This document shows, piece by piece, positions 1 to 10,560 of a DNA stretch of 64,000 nt. The notes beneath the pieces were generated by a model. It was given only the letters and a program-made list of their open reading frames with translations. It was not told the DNA's origin and ran no database searches. Location of the stretch: NCBI GenBank assembly GCA_027625915.1, contig JANTQA010000048.1, positions 5,729,001 to 5,793,000 on the forward strand. The letters run 5' to 3'. The position numbers were made by a program, and so were the translations under genes. Numbering within the stretch: the stretch's first letter is position 1; every line of letters begins with the position of its first letter. Origin of the DNA: Anaeramoeba flamelloides (Eukaryota > Metamonada > Anaeramoebidae).

Positions 1-1514
1 AACTATATAGATTCAATCATATACTAATGCATTTAATTCAAAATATGTTAGGTGTGATATTCCCCAAAAATGAAAAAAAAAAAAAAAAAAAAATAGCACT
101 TTTTTGTGGGTAAAACAAGACACAAATAATCTCAATAAAAATCCGGAAATATTGAAAGGGTAGAAATGATTTTTTAAACAATAAAATACATTTAACTGTT
201 TTTAATAATATAGTAATTTTTTAGAGATTATACAAACTATGAAAACTATTTTTTTCAATCGAAAATAAAATAATAAACAACAATTTTCATACCTAAAAAA
301 TATCCGATAAAAATGAGATCAGAAAAATTAATAGATTTTATTTATGTAATACAATACTAAGAAACAAATTGAATTATTATTCAGAAACAAACCAATCAAT
401 GATTTTTAATGATTTTATATATTTAAATCCCCTTTTGAAGATTGGGTTTAATAAATATATATTAAAATAAATTTACTCCACTTTCTAGGGAATAGCTAAT
501 ATATTTCCTTTAGAATTGATTTTCAAATTGTTTTTGCAAAATTTGAATTTTCTAGTATGTTACTAAATTTTGAATTATGGTTTAGATAAGATAAATTTAA
601 TTAATAGATTATAGTCTTTAGGATTAGGAATCTATTTTTTTCTCTGTTCACTAATTTAATTATATTATTATTTTTTTATTTTGTGCATTTTTTTTTTAAA
701 TATTTTTAGATCCATTTGTTCTTCAGCAAAAATTTAATATACCAATAAACGAATAAAGACTTTAATTCTGACCTAGAGACAGTAAGTATCCCAAATACTT
801 TGAGTTGGATTGATTATAAACTTATCTATTAAAATAAAAATATCAAGGTCATTGTAATATATATTTGAGAGTGTGTTCGAGACAATAGTGACATAACGAA
901 ATATATTGCATTCTTTTTAAAATGGCCAAGATTACGAATTTTGAGTACCTGGATTATGAAAGATACTGTAGGCGATTTAGAGGACATATAATTCATTATA
1001 TTTGGAAGATTTACCACCAACTAGATTAAAAAAAAGCGAAAAGTAATAATAAAAAGTCAATTAAATAATTTTTTTTTTTTGATAACATTTTTTTTCATTA
1101 TTATCTCTTCCACAAAAACACCTTTTCACATTTTCAACTCGCTTAACTTATTGTTTATTTTATTTTCTTTCCATAACTTTTCCATTTGTTGTTTTGTCAA
1201 AGCTAAAACAGCATCTTTTACCCCCCCCATTGTAACAGTATCCTGTATATATTAAACAATTGATTTTATTTCTTCTCTAAATTTTAAATTTCATGTTCCA
1301 AAACATTAAAAGTCAATTAAAAAAAAAAATTAATTAAAAATTAATGATTATAAAAAATATCAGCTGAATAATTTGAGTAACACTATTAGAAAAATTTAGA
1401 AAAACTCATAGTTTTAACTATTCCCATAACTTTTTGGAAATAGAACAGAATTCTACATTTTCTAATTCTTTTATATGTTCATTTTTTTCTCAGAAATAAA
1501 TACACTATATTGTA

Positions 1515-1700
1515 TTAGAGTAACCATGGATATGGATATAATCAAAGTATATTACAATTAAAAGTAAATCATATAAGTTTTACATGGTCTACACGAACCT
1601 AAAAAATCTATTATAAATATTATTTTACAATAAATATTTAGATTTTTTACCAATGATCCCAATGAAAAATTAATATTTTTGACTTTTTTTTTATTAATCC
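1515..1700 (+). repeat. Diverged repeat x, copy 1
   Basis: Shares a diverged stretch with 9085-9265; both carry ATATAATCAAAGTAT and downstream TATTATAAAT blocks at similar spacing. No coding sense is apparent. It is probably part of an old transposon body, but the family is not recognised. Confidence 0.4.
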
Positions 1701-1964
1701 CTTTTCCAAATTTAAAAATAGAAACCAAAATAATATTATGTCCCAATTCAAATTGTTAAACACCGAAAAAATCCAATTTTTGAAAAAAAAAATCTAATTT
1801 AATTGATTCGAGAAGAAATGCAAATTTGGAAAATCATAAATTGAAAATTTAACAATTGTTTATAAATTCTAATACCCAAAAACAAATAATAAATAATAAC
1901 CCATATAAATAGACAAGAAAGTGTTTAAAATTTTGGATAGGGTCACAAAAAATAAGTATATGTA

Positions 1965-2216
1965 TATTTGTTTAAATTCTATTAGTAATTATTGATCAAT
2001 CAAATATCAGATACCATCAACTAATTTTATTTGGGTTCACCTCTTTATTAACACCTCAGTTTTAAAAAAATACCAAATGTTGAAAAAAAAATATTGATCG
2101 AACTAAATAGGTTACTTAATTCAAACAATAAAATTCAAAGAAAAACTCAACGATGAAAAAATGATTTTCATATTTTACAAAAAACAAATTTATTTCCAAT
2201 TTGAATTCTATTGTAT
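1965..2216 (+). repeat. Diverged repeat y, copy 1
   Basis: Resembles 8570-8830: both contain AATTATTGAT followed by GATACCAT and the same order of short matching blocks. A hairpin MITE sits immediately to its right at a TA. Confidence 0.4.
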
Positions 2217-2415
2217 TACAGCCAGTTTCACTTTTAAGGCACAAACTTTCAACTAAATTTAAGGCACAAAAAAAATCTCAAATTAAAGAACAAAATTCAA
2301 ATTCTAGTAAAATAAATTGTAAAAAAAAAAATACAAATTTTGTGCCTTAATTTGAGATTTTTTTGTGCCTTAAATTTAGTTGAAAGTTTGTGCCTTAAAA
2401 GTGAAACTGACTGTA
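2217..2415. mobile_element. Hairpin MITE, copy 1
   Basis: A 199 bp palindrome-like element with arms of about 80 bp and a short spacer. It opens TACAGCCAGTTTCAC and closes with GTGAAACTGACTGTA, so it is flanked by TA. Each arm holds the motif AAGGCACAAA twice and an AATCTCAAATTAAAG block. It carries no coding capacity. TA flanks and CAG termini suggest mobilisation by a Tc1/mariner-type transposase. Further copies lie at 20890, 33319 and 44929. The arms here are nearly perfect, which points to a fairly young copy. Confidence 0.85.
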
Positions 2416-2895
2416 ATTCGGCTCTTCGAAATGTTTTAAAAGTTTTAAAAAATTTAAATTTTAGTTGATTTTGGAGTTTAATAATTTTTATTTAAAATCC
2501 TCAAAAATTACTATTTTAAGTTTATCAAGGAGACCCCTTTCCCTTTAATTTTTGGATTTATCCGCCATTTATTAAATGGAAAAAAGATTTATATCATCAC
2601 GTACAAACATTTACAGCTGAAATCATATTAATAGTGGAAGTTTCAATATCTGAAAGTTATAAAAAATATATAATAATGAATAAAATATATAAAATTATTC
2701 AAAAATTTTGAACGAATCCAAATATTGATAAAAACTCAAAAGAGAAACTATTATCCTTATTTATTTAGGTATTGGGAAATGGAAGAATTTCCAAAAAAAC
2801 TTTAAAAAGTAAAAGATAGCTTCAAATAAAGACTTATTATTTTTAGTCAACAAAAAATAGTAAATTGGGTAAAACTAGAATTGTTGAAATCAATT

Positions 2896-2927
<32 letters not shown>

Positions 2928-3324
2928 TATTTTTAAGGATCTGTAATATTTAATTTAACTAAAAAAGATTTTCATTCGATTGATATTCGTATAAATAAAA
3001 AAGCAAGAAAAATTTTGAAAATTAAACCACATTCTCCAAGGATAATCTATAAAACCGAGGCAAAAATAGACCAAGTAAGAATTTTGATATAGAAAGAAAG
3101 ATTTAAACCGAAAAAAAAAAAAAAATAAAAATTATGGGGTATGAAAATATAATACCCAAAAATTGAAAATTTTCAAAAAAGAAAACGAAAATATTAATTA
3201 GGAAATAGAAACTTAAAATTTTAATATACTAAAATAAATAAATTTATAGTAAATTTTATTATATAAATTTCTCTATGGAAATGTCAAGAACATTTAAAAA
3301 TTATTAGGTATAATAATAATATAA
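2416..3324. other. Gene-free AT-rich DNA
   Basis: Nothing recognisable apart from a TA dinucleotide tract at about 2895-2931. Confidence 0.5.
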
Positions 3325-3510
3325 ATAAACCGTCAAGTGCCTATGTTTTCTTGAGGTTTAAGTAATAAAAAGAAAATTTCAAATAGATTTTCTTTTAATT
3401 TCAAAAATTAAATCAAAACCCAATAGTTATGTTTTTTTTAATAGATATATAAAAAGTAAATTTATAAAATAATGTGTTAATTTCCCAGATAAAAAAAAAA
3501 ACCCAAAAAC
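3325..3510. repeat. Palindrome array E, copy 1 (decayed)
   Basis: Contains CGTCAAGTGCCTATG, TTTTCTTGAGGTTTAAG and a palindromic AAGAAAATTT / AAATTTTCTTT pair, all hallmarks of the E arrays elsewhere in the window. It lies just before a LINE C-terminal relic on the same strand. Confidence 0.5.
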
Positions 3511-3519
3511 AAAAATTAT

Positions 3520-3885
3520 TTTTAAATGAAAGGGTTCTACTTCAATTTTAAAACTAAAAAAGTTGACAAATTATCTAAATAGATATTCTTATGTATATGA
3601 AAACAAGAAAATAAAAACAAAATCTTTCAATTTATGTAAAAAATACTCTAATTTAGAAATAAATGAAGATATTAACGAATTTTTACAGAATTGCCCTTTT
3701 TATGAAAAAAATCGAAAATTTTGGATAAATGAATAATACAAATAAATAAAAATAATCAAAAATAATATCTTTGATATTATTCAGAATAAACGATCATTAT
3801 TCATTGGATGATTAGTTAATGATAAAGAAAATTATGATTCTTTATTGAAATTACGAAATAAAAATTTATCCAAATTAGGGACACA
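3520..3885 (+). mobile_element. LINE C-terminal fragment
   Basis: Conceptual translation in broken frames matches the tail of the LINE copies at 27020-27370 and 21476-21937: a region reading like KVDKLSKxILMYMK followed by a segment rich in Ile, Asn and Lys. The copy is on the plus strand and flanked by E arrays on both sides. Its zinc-finger cysteines are largely lost. It is a decayed fragment. Confidence 0.55.
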
Positions 3886-3887
3886 AC

Positions 3888-4400
3888 ATAGGGTTCCATC
3901 AAGTGTTGCCAAGTACCACCAAGTGCTGTAAAGTGCCCAAAATTTCCAGAATTCAAAAGAAGATAATAAAACGAAATATTTTACTCAATTCTTTAAAATA
4001 CTGAAAAAGTAAAGGCGGATTTTTTAATTTAAGAAATGCAAAGAAAATTTAATAAATATTTTTTTTAATTTCAATTAGTAAAAAAAACCTATCCGTGGTA
4101 GTAGAGAATTCAAAGAAAAGAGAAAAATCAAAGATTTTACTCTATTCTTTTAAATTCTGGATAAACTAAAAATGATATTTTAATTGTGAAAAATACAAAA
4201 ACTTATTTATTAAATTTTCTGTTTATTTCTGAAATTAAAAAAAAAACCTAGAACACTTCACAAATAAAGAGAAAACTTACTAAAACCTAATAGTACCTTT
4301 CCAGAATTCAAAAGAATACTTGAAATGAAAAAGATAATAACTGAAAATTTATTTTGATCTACAAATAGAATTTTTATTTTGATAAGTAGGGTAGATTAAT
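3888..4400. repeat. Palindrome array E, copy 2
   Basis: Begins with four roughly 10 bp units (AAGTGTTGCC, AAGTACCACC, AAGTGCTGTA, AAGTGCCC). Palindromic modules built around TTCCAGAATTCAAAAGAA and around GAAAATTTAATAAAT / ATTAAATTTTC follow, with AAAACCTA linkers. No coding potential is seen. Confidence 0.65.
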
Positions 4401-4659
4401 ACCCTTCAAAAAAAACCTTCCAATAACTTTATAAAGCTATACAAAATTTTTGAAAAATAGCTTAAAAAAAAAATTATAAAAAATTATGAAAAAATGGATA
4501 TAACGTTTATAAAACAAGTGAATGTAAAATATGTTGTTATCCATTTTGCCTATAATTTTTAAATGGACACTTAATTTTCAATATCTCATATCCATTTACC
4601 GACAAATATGCATATCGAATAAACATTCAATCATGAAAACAGATATTTCATTCTTTTAA

Positions 4660-6822
4660 TCAAATTTTTTTTGTTGACATACTAATACCTATTTTTCTCC
4701 ACCACTTTTTTAATTTACGAAAACTTTCTCTCGAATGACCCACTTTGATATTATCAATTAACAATAGATCACCCTCCTTATAATATCGCCCTTGGCGTGA
4801 ATACCAATATGAATCCAGGAGCACTTGGATTTCATCGAAGGTAAGTTCTTCATCGCCGATCAAGTATTTCCTCCAGCCGTTTACAAATTGAGGCCCATCT
4901 AGACTGATTCTGGGGAATAGCATATACCCGTCACGGTAGGCCGAAACATTAATTGATGTCATTAATGTGATGTATTTTTTGTCGTCCCCCTCGACGGTTT
5001 CTTCACGTATCCAGCATTTATCAAATTGGTCTTTTGCCTCACGGCAAACTTTTATAGCATCCTGAATATCCTTGGTTTGGAATCGCTCTTGCCATGAACG
5101 AAAATAATTTTCAGACTTGCGAGGGTGGTTTTCGTCTACAAACCCTGTAATAATCGTGAACCCATCTTTTTTCATTTTTTCGATGAGCCTTTCCCCCGTT
5201 TCTGATCTCATTAAATATTCTTCACACAGTTTGGAGTTGTGCCCAAATGTTCTGCCCCCAAGCCTGTGAGTGGGGTCTTTAAATTCCATGCAATGCAACA
5301 AGAGTCTGTGAGGAATGTTTTGTTGATAAAGGATTTCGTTATGCACCAGTAGCACGCGTTCTGGAGGGTAAAAGTCAACGGTGCGCAAAAATTCATTAAT
5401 TACGCCACGTGTTGTCCTCCCCGAGGTTCTTCCGCCCCAAGCAAAGCGATCCTTTTGGCCAAAGTACAAACCCTCAAATACTCTTTTGCTGTCTTCCTCG
5501 ATTGTATGCGAGTCCGGTGTTAGGCCTGTGTTTATGATATTCAAACACCCATATTTCTGGAATTCCCGATTGACAACCGAAACACGGTAGTCCGTGAAAT
5601 CGTTTCGAATGTCCACGATCCTTGCACTAAACTCTTCGTTGTTCCACATGTACTCGTTTGGTGGGCAGGTATATTTTTCGTCAGTGATCGTCTTGATCTT
5701 CGTATTAACCTTTGGGTATTGGTACCTTGTTTTGTTCATATAAAAAATGTCCTTGTTGGCCTTGCCAGCTTCCCGATTCCTGTGATAATTTTGGAGATCA
5801 TCGGACATGGCAACGAGCAAATCCAAATTCCCGTCATGCATTTCCTTGGAATGCGCACACCTGATGTTGTCCATTAAAACAAATTCCCCCTCTTTCCATT
5901 CGATCCCCTCGCGGGTCTCCAGATAGGCATCCACTAAGAGAGCCTTTTCGTACTCTGTGAATTCAGTGTTGTTGCCAAATTTGAAGCTCCTGTACCCATT
6001 GAGCTTTTCGGGCCCGGTTAGCGCGATCCGAGGCAGCCGCAGATACCGTTTGCCATTGATCGGGTGGACAGTGAAGGAGGGCAGAGTGGTGCTCGTCATA
6101 ACCGTACTGCCGTCGCCATGGAGCCAGACCTTGTCGTACCCATGGGGTTGTTGCTGGGCGTTTCTCAACGCGGCGCCTATGGCACTCGTGCCGAAATGCT
6201 CCTGCCACGAATGGTAATAGTTGCCAACCTTGGTGGATTCCTTTTGGTCGAGGAACCCAAATTCTAAGCTGACCCCATAGCGGAACAGCTTCTCTAAAAG
6301 TGCCCTTCCCTTGGTGCCGTGATCGTGAATGGCATCCTCAATGGCCTGGACGTCATGAATAAACGTACGTGCCTTTGGTTTGCCCTTGTTGACCTTGTTA
6401 CAGTATATGAGCACATGCAGAGGCGAACTGCTTTGGTACTGCACCTCCGCGCTCGGTAAAAGATAATTGCCAGGTGGGTAATAGTCCATACGCCTGAGCC
6501 GCTGATCATCATCGATCCAGTGGAAATTGTTAGTCCTGCCTCCGCCAGCGAATTTGTTTTCCTTCTTCATGCCAATGCTGTCAAGCCACCCGCCAGAGAT
6601 TAACTCCGATTTGTCTTGGATCCCCGTGTTCGTTACCCTGACGTACCCATATTTTTGCATCTCCTCAGTAACATGACCTACCAAATCGGTCCTCTCCCAA
6701 GTGTCAAAGACCCTCATACTAAATTCCTCTTTTTGCATCACACCCTTAAACTTTGGTAGTATTCTGTGATTCAAAAAATAATCAGTAAAGACCTTTTTTT
6801 GCAGGTTTTGTGTTCTTTTCAT
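4660..6822 (-). CDS. Tandem TauD/clavaminate-synthase-like dioxygenase
   Basis: Intronless gene of 720 codons. I take the ATG at 6822; the frame also runs three codons further to a TTG, which a eukaryote would not be expected to use. Two homologous domains follow one another (about residues 30-385 and 390-705), each of the TauD/TfdA Fe(II)/2-oxoglutarate type closest in style to plant clavaminate-synthase-like proteins. The second domain keeps the iron triad: H494-N-E496 within LLVHNEILYQ, and H696 in LLIDNIKVGHSRE with a following Arg for 2-oxoglutarate. In the first domain the matching site reads S124-A-E126, so the proximal His is lost, although the distal H324 (DNIRCAHSKE) remains. Domain 1 is therefore probably catalytically dead or altered, and domain 2 is the likely enzyme. 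The substrate is unknown. The gene is GC-richer than its surroundings (36 of 60 bases from 6001) and lacks Asn/Lys tracts, which could reflect transfer or strong codon bias. Confidence 0.85.
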   Translation of the reverse strand: MKRTQNLQKKVFTDYFLNHRILPKFKGVMQKEEFSMRVFDTWERTDLVGHVTEEMQKYGYVRVTNTGIQDKSELISGGWLDSIGMKKENKFAGGGRTNNFHWIDDDQRLRRMDYYPPGNYLLPSAEVQYQSSSPLHVLIYCNKVNKGKPKARTFIHDVQAIEDAIHDHGTKGRALLEKLFRYGVSLEFGFLDQKESTKVGNYYHSWQEHFGTSAIGAALRNAQQQPHGYDKVWLHGDGSTVMTSTTLPSFTVHPINGKRYLRLPRIALTGPEKLNGYRSFKFGNNTEFTEYEKALLVDAYLETREGIEWKEGEFVLMDNIRCAHSKEMHDGNLDLLVAMSDDLQNYHRNREAGKANKDIFYMNKTRYQYPKVNTKIKTITDEKYTCPPNEYMWNNEEFSARIVDIRNDFTDYRVSVVNREFQKYGCLNIINTGLTPDSHTIEEDSKRVFEGLYFGQKDRFAWGGRTSGRTTRGVINEFLRTVDFYPPERVLLVHNEILYQQNIPHRLLLHCMEFKDPTHRLGGRTFGHNSKLCEEYLMRSETGERLIEKMKKDGFTIITGFVDENHPRKSENYFRSWQERFQTKDIQDAIKVCREAKDQFDKCWIREETVEGDDKKYITLMTSINVSAYRDGYMLFPRISLDGPQFVNGWRKYLIGDEELTFDEIQVLLDSYWYSRQGRYYKEGDLLLIDNIKVGHSRESFRKLKKWWRKIGISMSTKKI

Positions 6823-6831
6823 TGATGTCAA

Positions 6832-7723
6832 TTAGAAGAAAAAAATAAAACAAGTTTGTTAAATGGTGTACAATTTTTAAGAAAATGATTTTCCTTTTTT
6901 TTTTTCTTCTTTGCTCATCAAATCAATTGGTAAACAAGATCCTAATAATGTTCTCGTTTAGAATTTTTTGTTGAATAATTTCAAGCAAATACGTTGATCA
7001 TTTGCTCTTTGTTTTATCTTTTTATGGCTTTTGTGGAAAAATTTTTATACTTTGTAATGTTTTAGTATTTTTTCTCTTTGTTTCTTTTTGAATTTTCGAA
7101 CATTGTTTGGAAAAAGGAACAACTTTAAAATGATTTAGAAAAAATCAAATTTATAAATTAGATCACTTTATCTTTTCCCTTCTATCAAAAATGTTTGAGA
7201 ATAGTTTTGTTTGAAAAATCAATAGTGCTTTTCTTTTCTTACAAGATTAGTGTAAACCCGAAAACTCATCCTCTTTTTTACTCGAAAAAATTCTTTTTTC
7301 TTCTAATTTTTGACAAAAAGTGAAGATATTTGGGTTAAATAGAAGTTTTTGTAAACATTTTTTTTCTTTTTGATTGAAATGTAGAATGTTGACTGTTGAC
7401 ACAAGTCGGAATTCTAAACACTAAAAAGCATTCCTTAGTGAATCAATTCTGAAATATTAAGTCTTTTTTTGAGATAAGGATCTCAAAAATACTTTGTTAT
7501 CTTTTTGTCACAAAAGTCGATGAAATTAACTTTAAAATATTGATTTAGAATGAAGGAAGAAAAAAAGAGTAAAATTGATGATATTTGAGATTCTGTTATG
7601 TATTATTTTTTCAATTTAATTCGACTTGTTCTTTCTATTTTTTTTATTGTTCTTTAGTTCCTCGAAAAGTTTTTTGATTTTGATAAAATTAATATAAAAA
7701 ATTTGACACTTATTTTTTTGAAC
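6832..7723. other. Upstream region of the dioxygenase gene
   Basis: About 890 bp of T-rich DNA between the dioxygenase start and the next repeat. No gene, tRNA or clear regulatory motif was recognised; promoter elements are likely somewhere here but cannot be pinned down by eye. Confidence 0.4.
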
Positions 7724-9080
7724 TTAAGGGAGTAGCCACGTAAAGAAAAATTTTCACTTTTTTAAATAATAAAAATCAATGATGTACAACCAAAGTCAGA
7801 AATGTTATATTCTAATCCTTTTCAAAATTGTAAAGTACTTCATTCATTAGATTTTTCAAATTTTTTTTTCAAAGTCTCAAAGAAATTGCCACAATAGAAT
7901 GTTGAGTTGAATTGTTTAAAATAGTGTTTCAAATGTTGAATAACTTATCTTTTTACCTTTTCTCAACATTCTATTTTGGTATTTGTTTTTTCTGATTTTT
8001 CATTTTTTCATCATTTTTGAATTGTTTTAATCCTGACAACAAAATGCAATTAGAAATATTTTTTATTAGTGGCAATTTGGGATTAATCGATTTTGTTAAA
8101 AATGAACAACAACATTACAATTGAGAAAACCATAAAAAGAAACATAAAAGGGACTTAAATAGCTAGAAGGATTCCAAAAAAATAATGATTAAGTCAAAAC
8201 ATTACTTGTTAGGATTTTAAATCGTTGGATTTGGTGGAATTGGAGAAGTGAATATGATTATATGTTATCAAATTTTAAACCACAAAATAGCTATAAGCTT
8301 TATTCTAAGAATCTGAATTTATCTTCTCCCAAAAAAAAAACTAAATCTCATTCCATAAATTTTGACACATCTAAAATCAAGAATAGGAAAACAAAAACTC
8401 AATTTATTGTATTTTTCCAAACGTAATATAAAAGCACATTTAAGTAGCATTGTATTCATGTTTTTTTAAGTAGTCATTTTCATTCAAATATAAGAAAACA
8501 ATATCAAAACAAAAAACAAAATCTGTGTGTCCAAAATAAGGAAACGAGCCGAACAAAAAATGTATTTATTTCGTTAAAATTACACCAACAATTATTGATA
8601 GATCAAATGATAAGATACCATGGACCAATTGTATGTGGATTTTTCAATTTTTGAAACTCAACACTAACATTCTATCCACTATCTGTAAAAAAAGATTCCA
8701 GATCTAACTAAACAGATTTTTTAACTGGAAAAAAAGAAATGAAAACTGGTGAAAAAGACAAAAAATGTAAAGTTTGTTAAATTAAAATTAATTCCAAATT
8801 GGATGTAAATTATGTTATTGTTATTCTTTCAACTGTTTAAACTGTGTCCAAATTAATGGAATTAAGTTTATTTTAATAAAAAAAAAAAAAAAAAAAAACT
8901 ATTTTATCAATATAATCTCTTTTTTTTTATTGTTGAACATTACTGAAAAAAAAAAAAATATCAAATACTTTTTTTAAAAAAATTTTAGAGAATCTACGAT
9001 CACACACTACTAAAATAAAATACCCTTATCTCATCTCTCTCAAATTTTTATCATGTCTTATTGTGTAGCTACTCCCTTAA
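7724..9080. mobile_element. Element with TTAA-bounded inverted ends
   Basis: TTAAGGGAGTAGCCACG at 7724 is mirrored by TAGCTACTCCCTTAA ending at 9080, giving inverted ends about 17 bp long starting at TTAA. The interior is AT-rich without a usable frame and contains repeat y (8570-8830) plus a Tc1-like right end at 8842-8871. It is probably a non-autonomous or eroded DNA transposon. The TTAA could be a target duplication as in piggyBac, or part of the terminal motif; the family is not assigned. Confidence 0.5.
8570..8830 (+). repeat. Diverged repeat y, copy 2
   Basis: Counterpart of 1965-2210. It is followed at 8842-8871 by CTGTGTCCAAATTAATGG and AATTAAGTTTAT, which resemble the right terminal repeat of the Tc1/mariner element at 20581-20609, so y may be the right part of an old Tc1-type element. 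Confidence 0.4.
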
Positions 9081-9084
9081 GGGA

Positions 9085-9265
9085 TTCGTATAACCATAGA
9101 TTTCCATATAATCAAAGTATGTTGTAATTGGGTGGAAATAGTATTAAATGCACCATGGTTCTAATATCTAGAAAAAAATTATTATAAATCTTATTAGACC
9201 AATTAAAAGTTATTTAAATGTTAGAGTTCGTATTGGTCTGAAGTTTTTACTGAAGAAGTGGAATA
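9085..9265 (+). repeat. Diverged repeat x, copy 2
   Basis: Counterpart of 1515-1700. Here x lies to the right of y, whereas in the first locus it lies to the left. Confidence 0.4.
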
Positions 9266-9560
9266 ATTAATGTAAGTAGTATTCAAGTATTTGTCTTTAT
9301 TTAATTTGTTTAAATTGTTTATAGTCCCAGATTGTGTGTTTGTAATTAATTAGTTAATGAAAGATCATTTATATATGTGTGTGGATTGTTTTGTTAGTGG
9401 TTAATTTGTTTAATGACAAAATCATCAAAATAAGGTAATTTGTGAAATATTTAAAAGAAGTAAATAATTATTCGAAAAGAAAGAAATTTCAGTTTGCAAA
9501 TAATTGAAATTGTATTATATTTATTTTGGACACTTTATAAAAACTTCTTAAAATATCTAA

Positions 9561-9631
9561 TCGGGATTAGTATAGTGGTAGAACGTCTGGTTTTCACCCA
9601 GTTGGCCCGGGTTCAATTCCCGGATTCCGAA
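9561..9631 (+). tRNA. tRNA-Glu (anticodon TTC)
   Basis: A complete cloverleaf can be folded. The acceptor stem TCGGGAT/ATTCCGA has one G-U pair; the D arm is GTAT-AGTGGTA-GAAC; the anticodon stem TCTGG/CCAGT has a T-T mismatch at its outer pair; loop TTTTCAC places anticodon TTC at 9593-9595; the T arm is CCGGG-TTCAATT-CCCGG; the discriminator is A. Internal Pol III A box (TAGTATAGTGG) and B box (GGTTCAATTCC) are present, there is no intron, and CCA is not encoded. Its job is decoding GAA, and by wobble GAG, as glutamate. Confidence 0.95.
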
Positions 9632-9632
9632 A

Positions 9633-9639
9633 TTTTTTT
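9633..9639 (+). terminator. RNA polymerase III T-run terminator
   Basis: Seven T residues begin two bases after the discriminator of the tRNA-Glu, the usual Pol III stop signal. Confidence 0.8.
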
Positions 9640-10365
9640 ACCCTTTTTTATAAATAAAACTCTTGTAATTTCTGTTTTGTGGGTTTAGAAATCTTTTTAT
9701 TTAAACACTTTTAATTTTTTTACTAATCAAAAAATAAAAAAAAATACAAATAAAAAATTTTTTTTTTTACAATTTCGAACAAAATTATAATATTGTTAAC
9801 TCAAAATAAAGAATTTGATCTTCAACATCTTAACTAACTTTTAATTCTTTTTTATGATCCCAACATCACCTATCATTTAGAAAACAGATATTTCTTTGAT
9901 TGTACTTTAAACTTTTTATTAATAGAAACGTTTATTTAAATCTCTTTCTAGTTTTACAATTATTCAAAATCGTTCATTTATCGTTTTGTATTCAAACAAC
10001 ATATAACATAATATTTCATAAAACAATAAACAAAGTTTCGAAATAGTGAGCTCAAATTAAATTATATTTGTTTGATATTCATTTAAAGTAAAGTAGAACA
10101 AAACGAAGTGATAATTTTTTTAAATTTATTCTAAAAATACCTGGATTAGTAGCTTTCAAATCTTTCTCTAAAAAAAAATAAAATTCAAAATCTTCAGACA
10201 TCTTTCAATTGGATAATTGGTTTTACAAAAAAAAAAATAGATAAATAAAATATCAATTTAATTTCTATTTATCAAACAAGAAAAACTTTGATTGGATCAA
10301 GAATTAGAAAAATTGGATTTCAAAAAAATATATTTTGAAAATTGAATATTGTATTTCAATTAATG
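9640..10365. other. Gene-free AT-rich DNA
   Basis: No coding frame or repeat recognised between the tRNA and the LINE scrap. Confidence 0.45.
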
Positions 10366-10369
10366 ATCC

Positions 10370-10560
10370 TTTCATAAGTAAAATCATATATACAGAAAAC
10401 ATTTGGAGGTGTATTGCAAATGATGTAATTTATTAGCTGACAAAATGAGTATTAAATTCAAAAAATAAATAAGATAAGGTACCCCCCTGATAAACACCAA
10501 TTCCTTCTTTTGAGTAATAAGCAAGTAGATATTTGACTTTGTTTCCTTTTTTAATATATT
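10370..10560 (-). mobile_element. LINE reverse-transcriptase scrap
   Basis: On the minus strand one frame reads YYSKEGIGVYQGGTLSYLFF, matching the LINE block GVPQGSPLSPLLF and the same stretch of the copy at 27010-28580. Further on, the catalytic FADD motif appears as FAIH, so both Asp are lost. A short, decayed fragment. Confidence 0.6.

Larger units (their letters stand above)
1..2216. other. Gene-free AT-rich DNA with decayed repeats
   Basis: No coding region is supported here; open frames are short and of random-looking composition. The stretch from about 780 to 815 resembles the end of the transposase relic near 19720 (both carry AAATACTTTGAGTTGG), so it may be a scrap of the same Tc1/mariner family. 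The parts near 1515-1700 and 1965-2210 resemble stretches near 9090-9260 and 8570-8830 and are listed separately. Confidence 0.5.

Noticed and set aside
2895-2931. TA tract as a replication origin or regulatory site
   Set aside because: Similar TA tracts occur at several places (22998, 26530, 52600, 53155, 53943) and look like ordinary microsatellites or LINE tails.
9494-9688. 64-codon plus-strand frame over the tRNA
   Set aside because: It runs straight through the tRNA-Glu; the cloverleaf with Pol III boxes and terminator explains the sequence.
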